A stretch of 64,000 nucleotides of DNA from Pectinophora gossypiella. Its lineage: Eukaryota; Arthropoda; Insecta; Lepidoptera; Gelechiidae. The number at the start of each line of letters is the position of its first letter. The stretch's first letter is position 1. The notes beneath the pieces are model-generated. The model saw only the letters and a program-made list of their open reading frames with translations, was not told the DNA's origin and searched no databases. The stretch lies in NCBI RefSeq assembly GCF_024362695.1, contig NC_065419.1, forward strand, positions 2,728,678-2,792,677, in the 5' to 3' direction. Below are positions 33,501-43,439 of the stretch, one piece after another. The translations under genes were made by a program, and so were the position numbers.

Positions 33501-36500
33501 AAACACTGTTGGTGATTCATACTATTGGATACTAAAATAAAATCTGTCTTTGAGCACCTTTAACAACGTTAGAAAGAAGCAGCTACATTGTATGAGAATG
33601 TCAAATTTTCCTTCAAATATGTCTGTCTTGCAATCTTTGAGAGCTAATTACTTAGTTTTTTGCCCGTATTAAGGGTACTTTTTATTAATGTTTCTAAAAG
33701 CCTATTAAATGGAGCAGTTTTTAGAAATACTTTCATTGTCCATGACAATCTCATGTGTTTATTATTCTTCGGCGAAGTTTTAACAACTGTAACAATTTTG
33801 GTCGAATTCTCACTTTGACTTCCGATAACTTTTTTTTATCTTTGATTTATCTTTGATTGAGCGGTACACAGACTTAGGCATAGTTGTGAAGTAAAATAAA
33901 ATAATTATTAAGAAAGGGATAGCGACAAAATGATTATTTCTGAAGTAAAGTAGAAAATCTAGAAAAAGGTACAAAATGGGTCATATCTCCTAAACCGTAA
34001 ATAATTGCTGAACATACATGGGGGTGTTTCTGGTAGCTAATGAGCCCCTCTATCTAATTTTTCATTTTGAACCTGATCTTCTGGGCCACCCTGTATATTT
34101 ACTTAGGCATTTATTTATGAAAAATCTAAAAATAATGCTAATTAAAAAGAGCTATTATACTGTAGACGAATTTTTAAATAAGTTTTAATTTTAATACACA
34201 CTTCCTCTCTTCCCTTCAACGTTGCTGTGCCCTACAGGGTCCATGTTTTAGTTCCTGTGCCTATGTAACACCCCATTGTACTACATGGAATGCAATAAAT
34301 ATTTGAATTTGAATTTGAATTTGCATTTAAAAAAGTGTTCTAACTACTTACTAAATAAAAATATTTTACAGTTTGACTATAAAACAGCGAAACATCTGTA
34401 TACTTAATAATATCTACGTGGGCTGACCTTGATAATGATTAGGTACCTATTTTAATATCGAGTCGATGCAAGGACATTTTTTGTGTTTGATAAGACTGTT
34501 ATTTTGTTATTTTATGCTGTGTTTGTTAGAATTAGTATTCGGATGAATAAGTTTATGCATATGAGCCGTGGTAGCCCAGTTGGTCGCTTGCCTCTCACTT
34601 TGAGGTCGCAGGTTCGAATCCAGCACAGACCTAAACCAATGATTGACGAATTTGATGTCGAATTCATGTTTATCACGTGCTCAGCGGTGTAGGAAAACAT
34701 CGTGAGGAAACCCACATTCCCGAGAAATGCATTTTCGGAGGTATGTGACGTAACCTGTATTGGGTTGGTTTCCCTTCGCGGGTTGGAAGGTCAGACGGGC
34801 AGTCGCTTCTGTAAAAAACCGGACCTGTCGAATCTTCAGGTTAGGTAAGCGGGCCCTGTGAAAAACGGGATAATGCTAGGGATATGATGATGACGTTTAT
34901 AAATACGTACCCCGTAATGCCTAATGGGGTGGGCAGAGCTACTTAAATATCAAATTCCAAAATTTCTTTCTTCAGTAGGTAACACAGCTACACTTTGTAT
35001 CGTATTTTTTTACATAACGAACGGCTCATCCAATTTTAAACACATAATAACGGGTTCTTACCGCGTTTAAAGTAGGGATATGAGACTCCCGATATTTCCA
35101 CACTGTTGCAAGTGCCATGATCACGGGATGACTGATGAGATTGGAGTGGAGTAGGTAGATCCATAATTTTCTATAGGTAAACGTATCTGTCTACCCTCTT
35201 TCTTTGCCGCTTGTTGATTAACCCGTTATTATGTGTTTTAATTATGATAATGGCCCCGATTCCTGCAGACATCTCTTAATTTTACTTTAAGTTATACCTG
35301 TCATTTTCTTATCCGCCGAAAAGGAAAGGGACGGATGATTGACAGCTCTTAATTTTAGGAAGAATGAGTAAATAAATGAATAACCCGGGCGAATTTTTAG
35401 ACGGTTGTTTTAGATTTGTGCTTAAAATGTGCTTAAAATTGACGTGTGTTCCATAAATTTTATGCTTGTCGATTACCCGTCCCTTTCCTTTTCGGCGGAT
35501 AAGAAAATGACAGATATAACCTAAAATAAAATTAGATGGTGTTTACAGGAATTAGCACCAATAACCGCGTAAACTTAAAACAATGTATGAACGTCTCATC
35601 CGCCTAAAACTACTGCAGCTTATCGCAACCTGTATACCTAACGGAGGAAAAGAAGCTGCAACAAAAACCTTGGACATAAAATATCCTCATGGATAGAATG
35701 AGAATCCGATGGTGTTTATTTTAATATGCTCGTCTCGACTTCATTTGAGCTGCGGGTTCGAATGCCGTCCAAGTCAGACTTTTTTTGATGAATTTTTTTT
35801 CGTCTTCCAGAGACCCCATTTGGTCAATTGCCAGTTCTGGAGATCGATGGCAAGCAGTACGCGCAGAGTGTCTCCATAGCGCGCTACCTCGGTCACAAGT
35901 TCGGAGTCGCGGGCGCAGACATCGAGGAAGACTTCGAGATCGATCAGAACGTCGAGTTCCTTAACGATATTCGCTTCAGTAAGTACACATTATCTTTATT
36001 AACGGCCTCTGTGCTCCAGTGGTTGAGCGTTGGGCTCACGATCCGGAGGCCCCGGGTTTGAATCCCGGTCATATCACAAAAATCACTTTGTTTTCCCTAG
36101 TTTGGTTAGGAGTTAGGACATTACAGGCTGATCACTTGATTGTCCGAAAGTAAGATGATCCGTGCTTCGGAAGGTACTTTCAGATGTAAGTATGTAGTCG
36201 TTACATGAGTCATGTCAGGGGCCTTTGGCGGCTCAATAGTAACCCGTCAGGTAGATGAGGTTAGTAATCCACCTCACAACCCACACGATAAGGAGATCGT
36301 TATTAAAGTTAGTTTGTATACTACTTACACCTATTTTTGTATTCTTTACCTAATTTTGTACCGGGTGAGATCCCTCAGCGCTCCCCATTTGTCCGGCCAA
36401 GAAGTAATTCCATTTTGGACAAAACTACATTAAGTCACGTCAAAAAAGAAAAAAAATCATTGCATTTTTTTTTCATGTCTGTTTTACAGAAATGGTAGCG

Positions 36501-37601
36501 GTGGCGCACGAGCCTGATCCAGAAGTAAAGAAGAGGAAGCATGAAGAGAACGTCAAGAATGTCTACCCTGGCCTGCTGAAGAAGCTCAATGAAATCATCA
36601 CCAAGAATAACGGACACCTCGCGTTGGGCAAGGTATTATTTAAGTTATCATACATTACAGCCGTTGGTCCCGGCTATTAGCTGTAAAAACACCTCCACCA
36701 ACCCGCAGTGGAGCAGCGTGGTGGAGTATGCTCCATACCCCCCTCCGGTTGATTGAGGGGAGGCCTGTGCCCAGCAGCTGTTTATGTTATGTATGCATAC
36801 ATATAGGGTGTTAGTGACCCCGTAACGGAAACTTTGAAGGATGATTCAGACCACGATTCTGAGTTAATATCAAGTGGAATTTTCCGTTGTAAAAGTATCG
36901 AAGTGAAAACACAAATATTTTCGTTAATATTTTAGTTCCAGATACGAAATTCCACACTTGATATCAACTCGGAGTAATGGTCTTAATTATCCTCTAAAGC
37001 ATAGAATAAGGAATAATACTCCTAAAGTTTTCGTACGGTACCTGTACGTCCTTGTATGAGGTGTAGGATGTAAGTGACATCGTAACGAATACTGAGGGGG
37101 ATGATTCAACTCGATTCTGAGTTAATATCAAGTGGATTTTTTTATAGCAAAGTATACAATTGAAAATAATTAATTAAAAAAAAAGTTACATATAATGTTT
37201 TTTTTGTAATACTCTAATTTTACCTCACTAAGACAAAATTAAATATAAGTATTTTAATAAAAAAAAAAACAAAAAGACTAGGCATCCACCACAGGCTTCG
37301 TCAAAACCTAACCTAAAAAAAGTCATGAATACTTGATATTAACTCAGAATTATGTGCTGAATCATCCCCCTCAGTATTCGATATGGCGTTACTAACACCT
37401 GTATATAACGTATGTATCTGTTTTCTGCAGCTAACATGGGGAGATTTCGTTTTGGCGGGAATATACGAGACAATGAAGAAGATGCTGGAAATCCCCGACA
37501 TGGACAGCCAGTACCCAGCCCTCAAGCAGCTGGTGGACTCAGTCAACTCGCTGCCCGGTGTCAAGGAGTTCATTGCGCAGGCGCCGCCATCCGAGTTTTA
37601 A
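30512..37601 (+). CDS. GstS1: Sigma-class glutathione S-transferase (copy 2)
   Basis: Exons 30512-30644, 35811-35978, 36490-36632 and 37431-37601, with phases 1, 1, 0 and the same four lengths as copy 1, give 204 aa. It begins MPKVVFTYFPLKGLGESG, with Tyr8 kept, Q50-L51-P52 and Q63-S64. The helical half has FEIDQNVEFLNDIRF, KNNGHLALGK and LTWGDFVLAGIYETM. The C-terminus IAQAPPSEF differs from copy 1. The family conjugates glutathione in the cytosol. A TTTCCTTTCAG acceptor 4 bp before the ATG again implies a non-coding first exon. Poly(A) signal AATAAA at 37794-37799. Introns have grown by repeat insertion: a 1.3 kb foldback and SINEs in intron 1, SINE A in intron 2, and a double M1 hairpin in intron 3 ending 25 bp before exon 4. 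Tandem duplicate of copy 1. Confidence 0.95.
30770..30955 (+). repeat. LINE 3' UTR fragment
   Basis: ATTTGATATGATGTTATTGT, GTGTGTGGCGCC and ATAAACTATTTCTATTCTAT recur in complement at 48180-48340 and at 56915-57000, where they follow a Jockey-like reverse transcriptase remnant. This is therefore that LINE's tail. GST copy 2 intron 1. Confidence 0.65.
31505..31830 (+). mobile_element. SINE family A, complete, with 11-bp TSD
   Basis: Head CTGTGGTCCAGTGGTTGAGC, B box GGTTCGAATCC, module TTAAGCCGTTGGTCCCGG, tail GATAGAAGAAGAAG. ATCAATAACTA is duplicated at 31494-31504 and 31831-31841. A clean reference copy for the family, in GST copy 2 intron 1. Confidence 0.88.
31893..32135 (+). mobile_element. 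SINE family B, internally shortened
   Basis: GAGGAGCTCGGTGGCGCAGC head. It lacks the segment between GGTGACCACA and GCCGTTGGTCCC, and ends GACGTTAATGGGCTGGTG. Confidence 0.75.
32791..34096. mobile_element. 1.3-kb foldback transposon with arms of about 560 bp
   Basis: Ends ATACAGGGTGGCCCAGAAG and the complement of CTTCTGGGCCACCCTGTAT, flanked by TA. Left arm about 32792-33355, right arm about 33550-34096, spacer about 190 bp. Arms match closely apart from small indels. The only long frames are short and not transposase-like. TA flanks with CAGGGTG ends suggest a Tc1/mariner-mobilised element. GST copy 2 intron 1. Confidence 0.8.
34180..34325 (+). repeat. LINE 3' end, copy without M5 insertion
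   Basis: TTTTAATTTTAATACACACT, GTGCCCTACAGGGTCCATG and GGAATGCAATAAATATTTG, ending in a TTTGAA repeat tail. The copy at 51455 carries an inserted MITE. Confidence 0.6.
34559..34890 (+). mobile_element. SINE family D, long copy
   Basis: Head GAGCCGTGGTAGCCCAGTTG, GGTTCGAATCCAGCAC, then GTAACCTGTATTGGGTTGG and a tail ACCGGACCTGTCGAATCTTC ... GGGATAATGCTAGGG. Tail-only copies lie at 18150-18260 (-), 27412-27475 (+) and 57550-57680 (+). Confidence 0.75.
35253..35567. mobile_element. Foldback MITE family M6 (empty-site reference)
   Basis: Left arm GGCCCCGATTCCTGCAGAC ... TTATCCGCCGAAAAGGAAAG. Right arm is the complement, CTTTTCGGCGGATAAGAAAA. It contains ACTTTAAGTTATACCTGTC uninterrupted; the 38180-43124 block is inserted at this point in another copy. 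Confidence 0.7.
36002..36293 (+). mobile_element. SINE family A in GST copy 2 intron 2
   Basis: Head GCCTCTGTGCTCCAGTGGTT, B-box region GGGTTTGAATCCCGG, tail CCACACGATAAGGAG. The central module is largely deleted after GGAAGGTAC. Confidence 0.75.
36661..36790 (+). repeat. SINE family C, module and tail only
   Basis: Starts inside the module at GCCGTTGGTCCCGGCTATTA and ends GGCCTGTGCCCAGCAG. 28 bp after GST copy 2 exon 3. Confidence 0.65.
36804..37408. mobile_element. M1 double hairpin in GST copy 2 intron 3
   Basis: First hairpin 36804-37020, linker about 37025-37063 (GGTACCTGTACGTCCTTG), second hairpin 37064-37406. Ends GGGTGTTAGTGACCCCG and GGCGTTACTAACACCTGTA. It ends just before the polypyrimidine tract of exon 4. 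Confidence 0.7.
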
Positions 37602-38179
37602 TGGACTATAATGCCGACGAGGGAACTAAACCGTGGTCACACCCCGGACACTCCATAGACAAATCTCATTCTAATCGCGTGCCATCTTACCGCGTAAGAG
37701 AATCCAATACTAATTGATGCGGGGCGGAGTTACCGTTCTACAAGTACGTAGTGTGGCGTATGACAAGGCTGAATGATGTTGTAGCCAATGCCAAATAAAT
37801 TCGACTCACGCTTGGCCATATGTCACATCGCTCGCCCCCGGATACCCCCGGACCTCACCTCGCTCTCATGGGTGACAGGCTCGCTGGGCGACAGGTGCAC
37901 TTTTAACTCGCTCAGAGATTTTTATATAATTTATTGTGTGATTGTATTGTTTATTCTGTTCCATAATATATCCGTGTGTGTTGATGAACAATAGAAGATA
38001 CCCATCACAGTTCGGACTTTTATTTATAAAAGGAGGCCCATCTCCTCCTCAGTAGTATTATTCTTTATATAAGTAATAATAATAAAATAATAATAAAATT
38101 GTTTATATCGGATCAAAAAAAAAAACTATATTGGCCCCGATTCCTGCAGACACCTCCTAATTGTACTTTAAGTTTAAGG

Positions 38180-41100
38180 TGATTCGTTTTACATACAAAA
38201 GTTGATGCAGTGCTACAGGAAAACGGTTAGAGGAATATTGTTATAAAACCGATAAATAGTAATATTTTGGTGTATTATTTTCGCAAACTAACAAAAATTT
38301 AGGGTCCGAATACGAGAAGTACCATATTTCAGACCCTCAATTTTGATCAATTCTACATTTGTAGTGGTGCAGATTACAGTGTATTTGCTGAGCGTGTAGA
38401 GGTGTCAAATGTTAGTTTGTGTGCGTGATAGTTTTTTTTTCTCTAAAGGCTTTGACTACTTGACAAGTGTAATAGAATGTCAGTGACAATTTATAAAGAG
38501 ATTTTGTATGAAGAGAATAAATATAAATAAAAAACTAAAAACTTTACTACAATCTGAGAAAAGGAATATTGGAAAAATATTTTTGTAATAACGCATATTA
38601 TTTAAACATTTTTAAATAATGGGTAAGTACCGTGTTTTAAAAGAGGACATATATTATAATAAAAAATCAATACATAAAATGAAATGGCTGTATGGGCATA
38701 GTTCCCTTTGCCTTACCCTTCGGGGAAAACCAAACCAAAAAAAAAAGTTGTTGCATTTGCCGGCCTAAATAGTAGTCATTTTTAATTAATTGTTTTTCCA
38801 TCCAACATACAGATTTATTTATATTCTCTTTGCCGCGGACTTTTTGGTGGGACCGGGAACGGGAAGGTTGCTTTCTTCATTGAATAATCTAAATAATCAA
38901 TACGAAGTAGTGTTTTATGGTTAATGATCACATTAAGTTAGTCGGAAAACATTCCCGATAGTATTATTAAATCGGAATATTCAATAAACAAAGTGTACCT
39001 ATCTATTTTCGCTTTGCGCCAACAAGCCGCTTACTTCGTTTGGGGTTCGGAGTAGGAGTCTGCTCCGAGGGTGGGGGCTTAGGTTTCATCATTTCATTAA
39101 TCATCATCAAGAAAAAAAAACACAAGACATGGCTGTATGGGCATAGTTCCCTTTGCCTTGCCCTTTGGGAAAAAAATAAGATAAATTTTGAAATTCTTAT
39201 GTATAATAAACAAACATCACAGACATCATGACAGATCTAAAACTAACGAAAATCTTTTTTCTTTTTTCTATTTGACTTATTTATGAATTTTAATCAAGAA
39301 AACGTGATAATAAGTTCGACAGCAACCAGTTCAGGTCCCCGAAACAGCCCATTTCAGGCCGCGTATATATGGAAATACTACTTCAATACGTCCCAACCTC
39401 GTCTTTTTTTAACGTCCTCGTTAAAAAAAGACGTCCTAACCTGAACTAACTAACCTAACAATAAACACCACGCGTAAATATATGTCCAGAAATGCGCTGC
39501 AAGTCGTCTGGACTGGGCGCGAAAACAACATAGAATTCGATTAGCTGCTAAGTGTCCCGCATGCTATCACCAGCTGTCACTGACATACGTATGAAGTCCC
39601 GCGGATTTTATTGGAACTAAATGACAAGTCATAATAATTATATGCGGATACTGCGACATCAGCGCCGTGCTTGCGGGACGTCCTGAAGCGCTATTACATC
39701 TTTCAAACGCGATGCGACAAAGTTTGAACCGACGCAATTTAGGAAAAATCTACCTTATTATTACTATACTGTGATCGTTATTTGTAAAATCATACAATAC
39801 ATATACACAATTCTTTATACACAATATAATTATTATGACATATTGTGGACTTTTCGGTAGACCTACAAAAAAGGAACAATTCAACCATACGTTGTTTTGT
39901 TATATCTCAATGGGCTCAGGCAGCGTTTTCGCCGAAAGCTCGAAGTCGGCTATATTTGTAACGATAATTATGTTTGACATTCATCATCATTTTTGAACCA
40001 TTTTATACAAAAAAAATACTTGTATAAATTATATACCCTAAAGCACGCCCATGAATCACTCTACTCATTGGTGAAAACCGTATGAAAATCCGTTCAGTAG
40101 TTTTTAGTTAGCCGCATGTTCACTGATGCGATTAAGGTGATACGTTTCAGTCAGCTAGGTAACGCTGCGTCAGCAGATGGCGTTACTTCTGCAGTTTTCG
40201 TATTTTTTTCCATTTATTCGTTTAGTGTTGAGTTCTGACCCAGTGAAATGTTAGGTGGCGAAATCTTACATACATTATCTTTAAGTTAAGCTACAATTTT
40301 GAAGTATTTACTGCAGATATCATATTGAAACATTGCATCAAAAGTTGGTGTCATTTCAATTTGTGTACAAACACGAAGCTGTCACACACACATGCGAACT
40401 AGGTTAGCTATTAAAAGAGATGCATAATTTGAAGTCTACTTCTAACTTCTAAATGGCGCATTTGGTAAAGCAGTCGCCGCCATTCTTAAGTTTCACGGTT
40501 CAAACCCAAGTGCATGTTTTAATTGTTTTTACTTTTTGTATTTTTTTTTACAATTGAATTTGGCGAACCCGTCTATTTGTTACGGAATTTTCAAAAAGTA
40601 TCACTTTTACCAATAATATTATAATTATGCAATAATGTACTTTGCACTAAAGTACCTTCCGTAATTTCCGTATTTTTTATTTTGTAAAATTCTAACAGGC
40701 ATTAATCGCATCAGTGAACATGCAGCTAACTAAAAAACTACTGAACGGATTTTCATACGGTTTTCACCAATGAGTAGAGTGATTCATGGGCGTCCTTTAG
40801 GGTATATAATTTATACAAGTATTTTTTTTTTTTTATAAAATGGTTCAAAAAATGATGATGAATGTCAAACATAATTATCGTTACAAAAGTCCACAATATG
40901 TCATAATAATTATATTGTGTATAAAGAATTGTGTATATGTATTGTATGATTTTACAAATAACGATCACAGTACAGTAATAATAAGGTAGATTTTTCCTAA
41001 ATTGCGTCGGTTCAAACTTTGTCGCATCGCGTTTGAAAGATGTAATAGCGCTTCAGGACGTCCCGCAAGCACGGCGCTGATGTCGCAGTATCCGCATATA

Positions 41101-43124
41101 ATTATTATGACTTGTCATTTAGTTCCAATAAAATCCGCGGGACTTCATACGCATGTCAGTGACAGCTGGTGATAGCATGCGGGACACTTAGCAGCTAATC
41201 GAATTCTATGTTGTTTTCTCGCCCAGTCCAGACGACTTGCAGCGCATTTCTGGACTTATATTTACGCGTGGTGTTTATTGTTAGGTTAGTTAGTTCAGGT
41301 TAGGACGTCTTTTTTTAACGAGGACGTTAAAAAAGGACGAGGCTGGGACGTATTGAAGTAGTATTTCCATATATACGCGGCCTGAAATGGGCTGTTTCAG
41401 GGACCTGAACTGGTTGCTGTCGAACTTATTATCACGTTTTCTTGATTAAAATTCATAAATAAGTCAAATAGAAAAAAGATTTTCGTTAGTTTTGGATCTG
41501 TCATGATGTCTGTGATGTTTGTTTATTATACATAAGAATTTCAAAATATATCTTATTTTTTTCCCAAAGGGCAAGGCAAAGAGAACTATGCCTATACAGC
41601 CATGTCTTGTGTTTTTTTTCTTGATGATGATTAATGAAATGATGAAACCTAAGCCCCCACCCTCGGAGCAGACTCCTACTCCGAACCCCAAACGAAGTAA
41701 GCGGCTTGTTGGCGCAAAGCGAAAATAGATAGGTACACTTTGTTTATTGAATATTCCGATTTAATAATACTATCGGGAATGTTTTCCGACTAACTTAATG
41801 TGATCATTAACCACAAAACACCACTTCGTATTGATTATTTAGTTTATTCAACGAAGAAATCAACCTTCCCGTTCCCGTTTCCACCAAAAAGTCCGCGGCT
41901 AAGATAATATAAATAAATCTGTATGTTGGATGGAAAAACAATTAATTAAAAATGACTACTATTTAGGCCGGCAAATGCAACAACTTTTTTTTTTATTTGG
42001 TTTTCCCCGAAGAGTAAGGCAAAGGGAACTATGCCCATACAGCCATTTCATTTTATGTATTGATTTTTTATTATAATATATGTCCTCTTTTAAAACACGG
42101 TACTTACCCATTATTTAAAAATGTTTAAATAATATGCGTTAAAACAGAAATATTTTTCCAATATTCCTTTTCTCAGATTGTAGTATTTTTAGTTTTTTAT
42201 TTATATTTATTCTCTTCATACAAAATCTCTTTATAAATTGTCACTGACATTCTATTACACTTGTCAAGTAGTCAAAGCCTTTAGAGAAAAAAAAAACTAT
42301 CACGCACACAAACTAACATTGACACCTCTACACGCTCAGCAAATACACTGTAATCTGCACCACTACAAATGTAGAATTGATCAAAATTGAGGGTCTGAAA
42401 TATGGTACTTCTCGTATTCGGACCCTAAATTTTTGTTAGTTTGCGAAAATAATACACCAAAATATTACTATTTATCGGTTTTATAACAATATTCCTCTAT
42501 CCGTTTTCCTGTAGCACTGCATCAACTTTTGTATGGAAAACGAATCACCTTAATGCCTGTTAGAATTTTACAAAATAAAAAATACGGAAATTACGGAAGG
42601 TACTTTAGTGCAAAGTACATTATTGTATAATTATAATATTATTGGTAAAAGTGATACTTTTTGAAAATTCCGTAACAAATAGACGGGTTCGCCAAATTCA
42701 ATTGTAAAAAAAAATACAAAAAGTAAAAACAATCAAAACATGCACTTGGGTTTGAACCGTGAACCTTAAGAATGGCGGCGACTGCTTTACCAAATGCGCC
42801 ATTTAGAAGTTAGAAGTATACTTCAAATTATGCATCTATTTTAATAGCTAACCTAGTTTGCATGTGTGTGTGACAGCTTCGTGTTTGTACACAAATTGAA
42901 ATGACACCAACTTTTGATGCAATGTTTCAATATGATATCTTCAGTAAATACTTCAAAATTGTAGCTTAACTTAAAGATAATGTATGTAAGATTTCGCCAC
43001 CTAACATTTCACTGGGTCAGAACTCAACACTAAACGAATAAATGGAAAAAAATACGAAAACTGCAGAAGTAACGCCATCTACTGACGCAGCGTTACCTAG
43101 CTGACTAAAACGCATCACCTTAAA
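38180..43124. mobile_element. Composite TTAA-bounded element, order A-Y-A'-Y'
   Basis: A is 38180-40134 and A' about 40705-42551, its reverse complement, nearly identical by eye. Y is about 40139-40700 and Y' about 42556-43124, its reverse complement. TTAA lies at every boundary. Outer ends are GGTGATTCGTTTTA and the complement of TAAAACGCATCACC, so the whole block has short terminal inverted repeats. The left flank (CCTCCTAATTGTACTTTAAG) and right flank (ACCTGTCATTTTCTTATCC) are two halves of one MITE M6, known intact at 35253, so the block entered one site. No transposase frame is seen. Confidence 0.85.
40139..40700 (+). mobile_element. Element Y with tRNA-like boxes, in centre of palindrome
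   Basis: Starts GGTGATACGTTTCAGTCAGC after TTAA and ends CTAACAGGCA before TTAA. It contains TGGCGCATTTGG (40453) and GGTTCAAACCC (40497-40507), which fit RNA polymerase III A- and B-box patterns with tRNA-like spacing. The second copy Y' lies at about 42556-43124, inverted. Confidence 0.7.
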
Positions 43125-43439
43125 CCTGTCATTTTCTTATCCGCCGAAAAGGAAAGGGACGGATGATTGACAGCTCTTAATTTTAGGAGGAATGAGTAAA
43201 TGAATGAATAACCCGGGCGAATCAAAAAGGTATCTCGCTGGTATGTAAACCGTTTGACGTGTGCTGTCAACATAATTCTGTCGGGTTATTGGCTAATGTA
43301 AAAAATTTAGACTGTTGTTTTATTTTCTTAATGATTATGCTTTTAATTACAGTATTATAATTACTTATAGTACTATATTGGGTGTTGTTGTATTAAAATA
43401 CGCACTACTTACAAAAGGCGTTTGACTTCAAGTAGACCC

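Larger units (their letters stand above)
37602..43439. other. Intergenic, GST copy 2 to transporter gene
   Basis: Contains the GST copy 2 3' UTR, then from 38140 a MITE M6 copy split by the 4.9 kb A-Y-A'-Y' block (38180-43124). The rest of M6 follows to about 43215. No other gene is seen. Confidence 0.6.

Noticed and set aside
36804..37406. CRISPR-like or satellite array from repeated hairpins
   Set aside because: Units are dispersed, differ in spacing and have transposon ends; the genome is eukaryotic.
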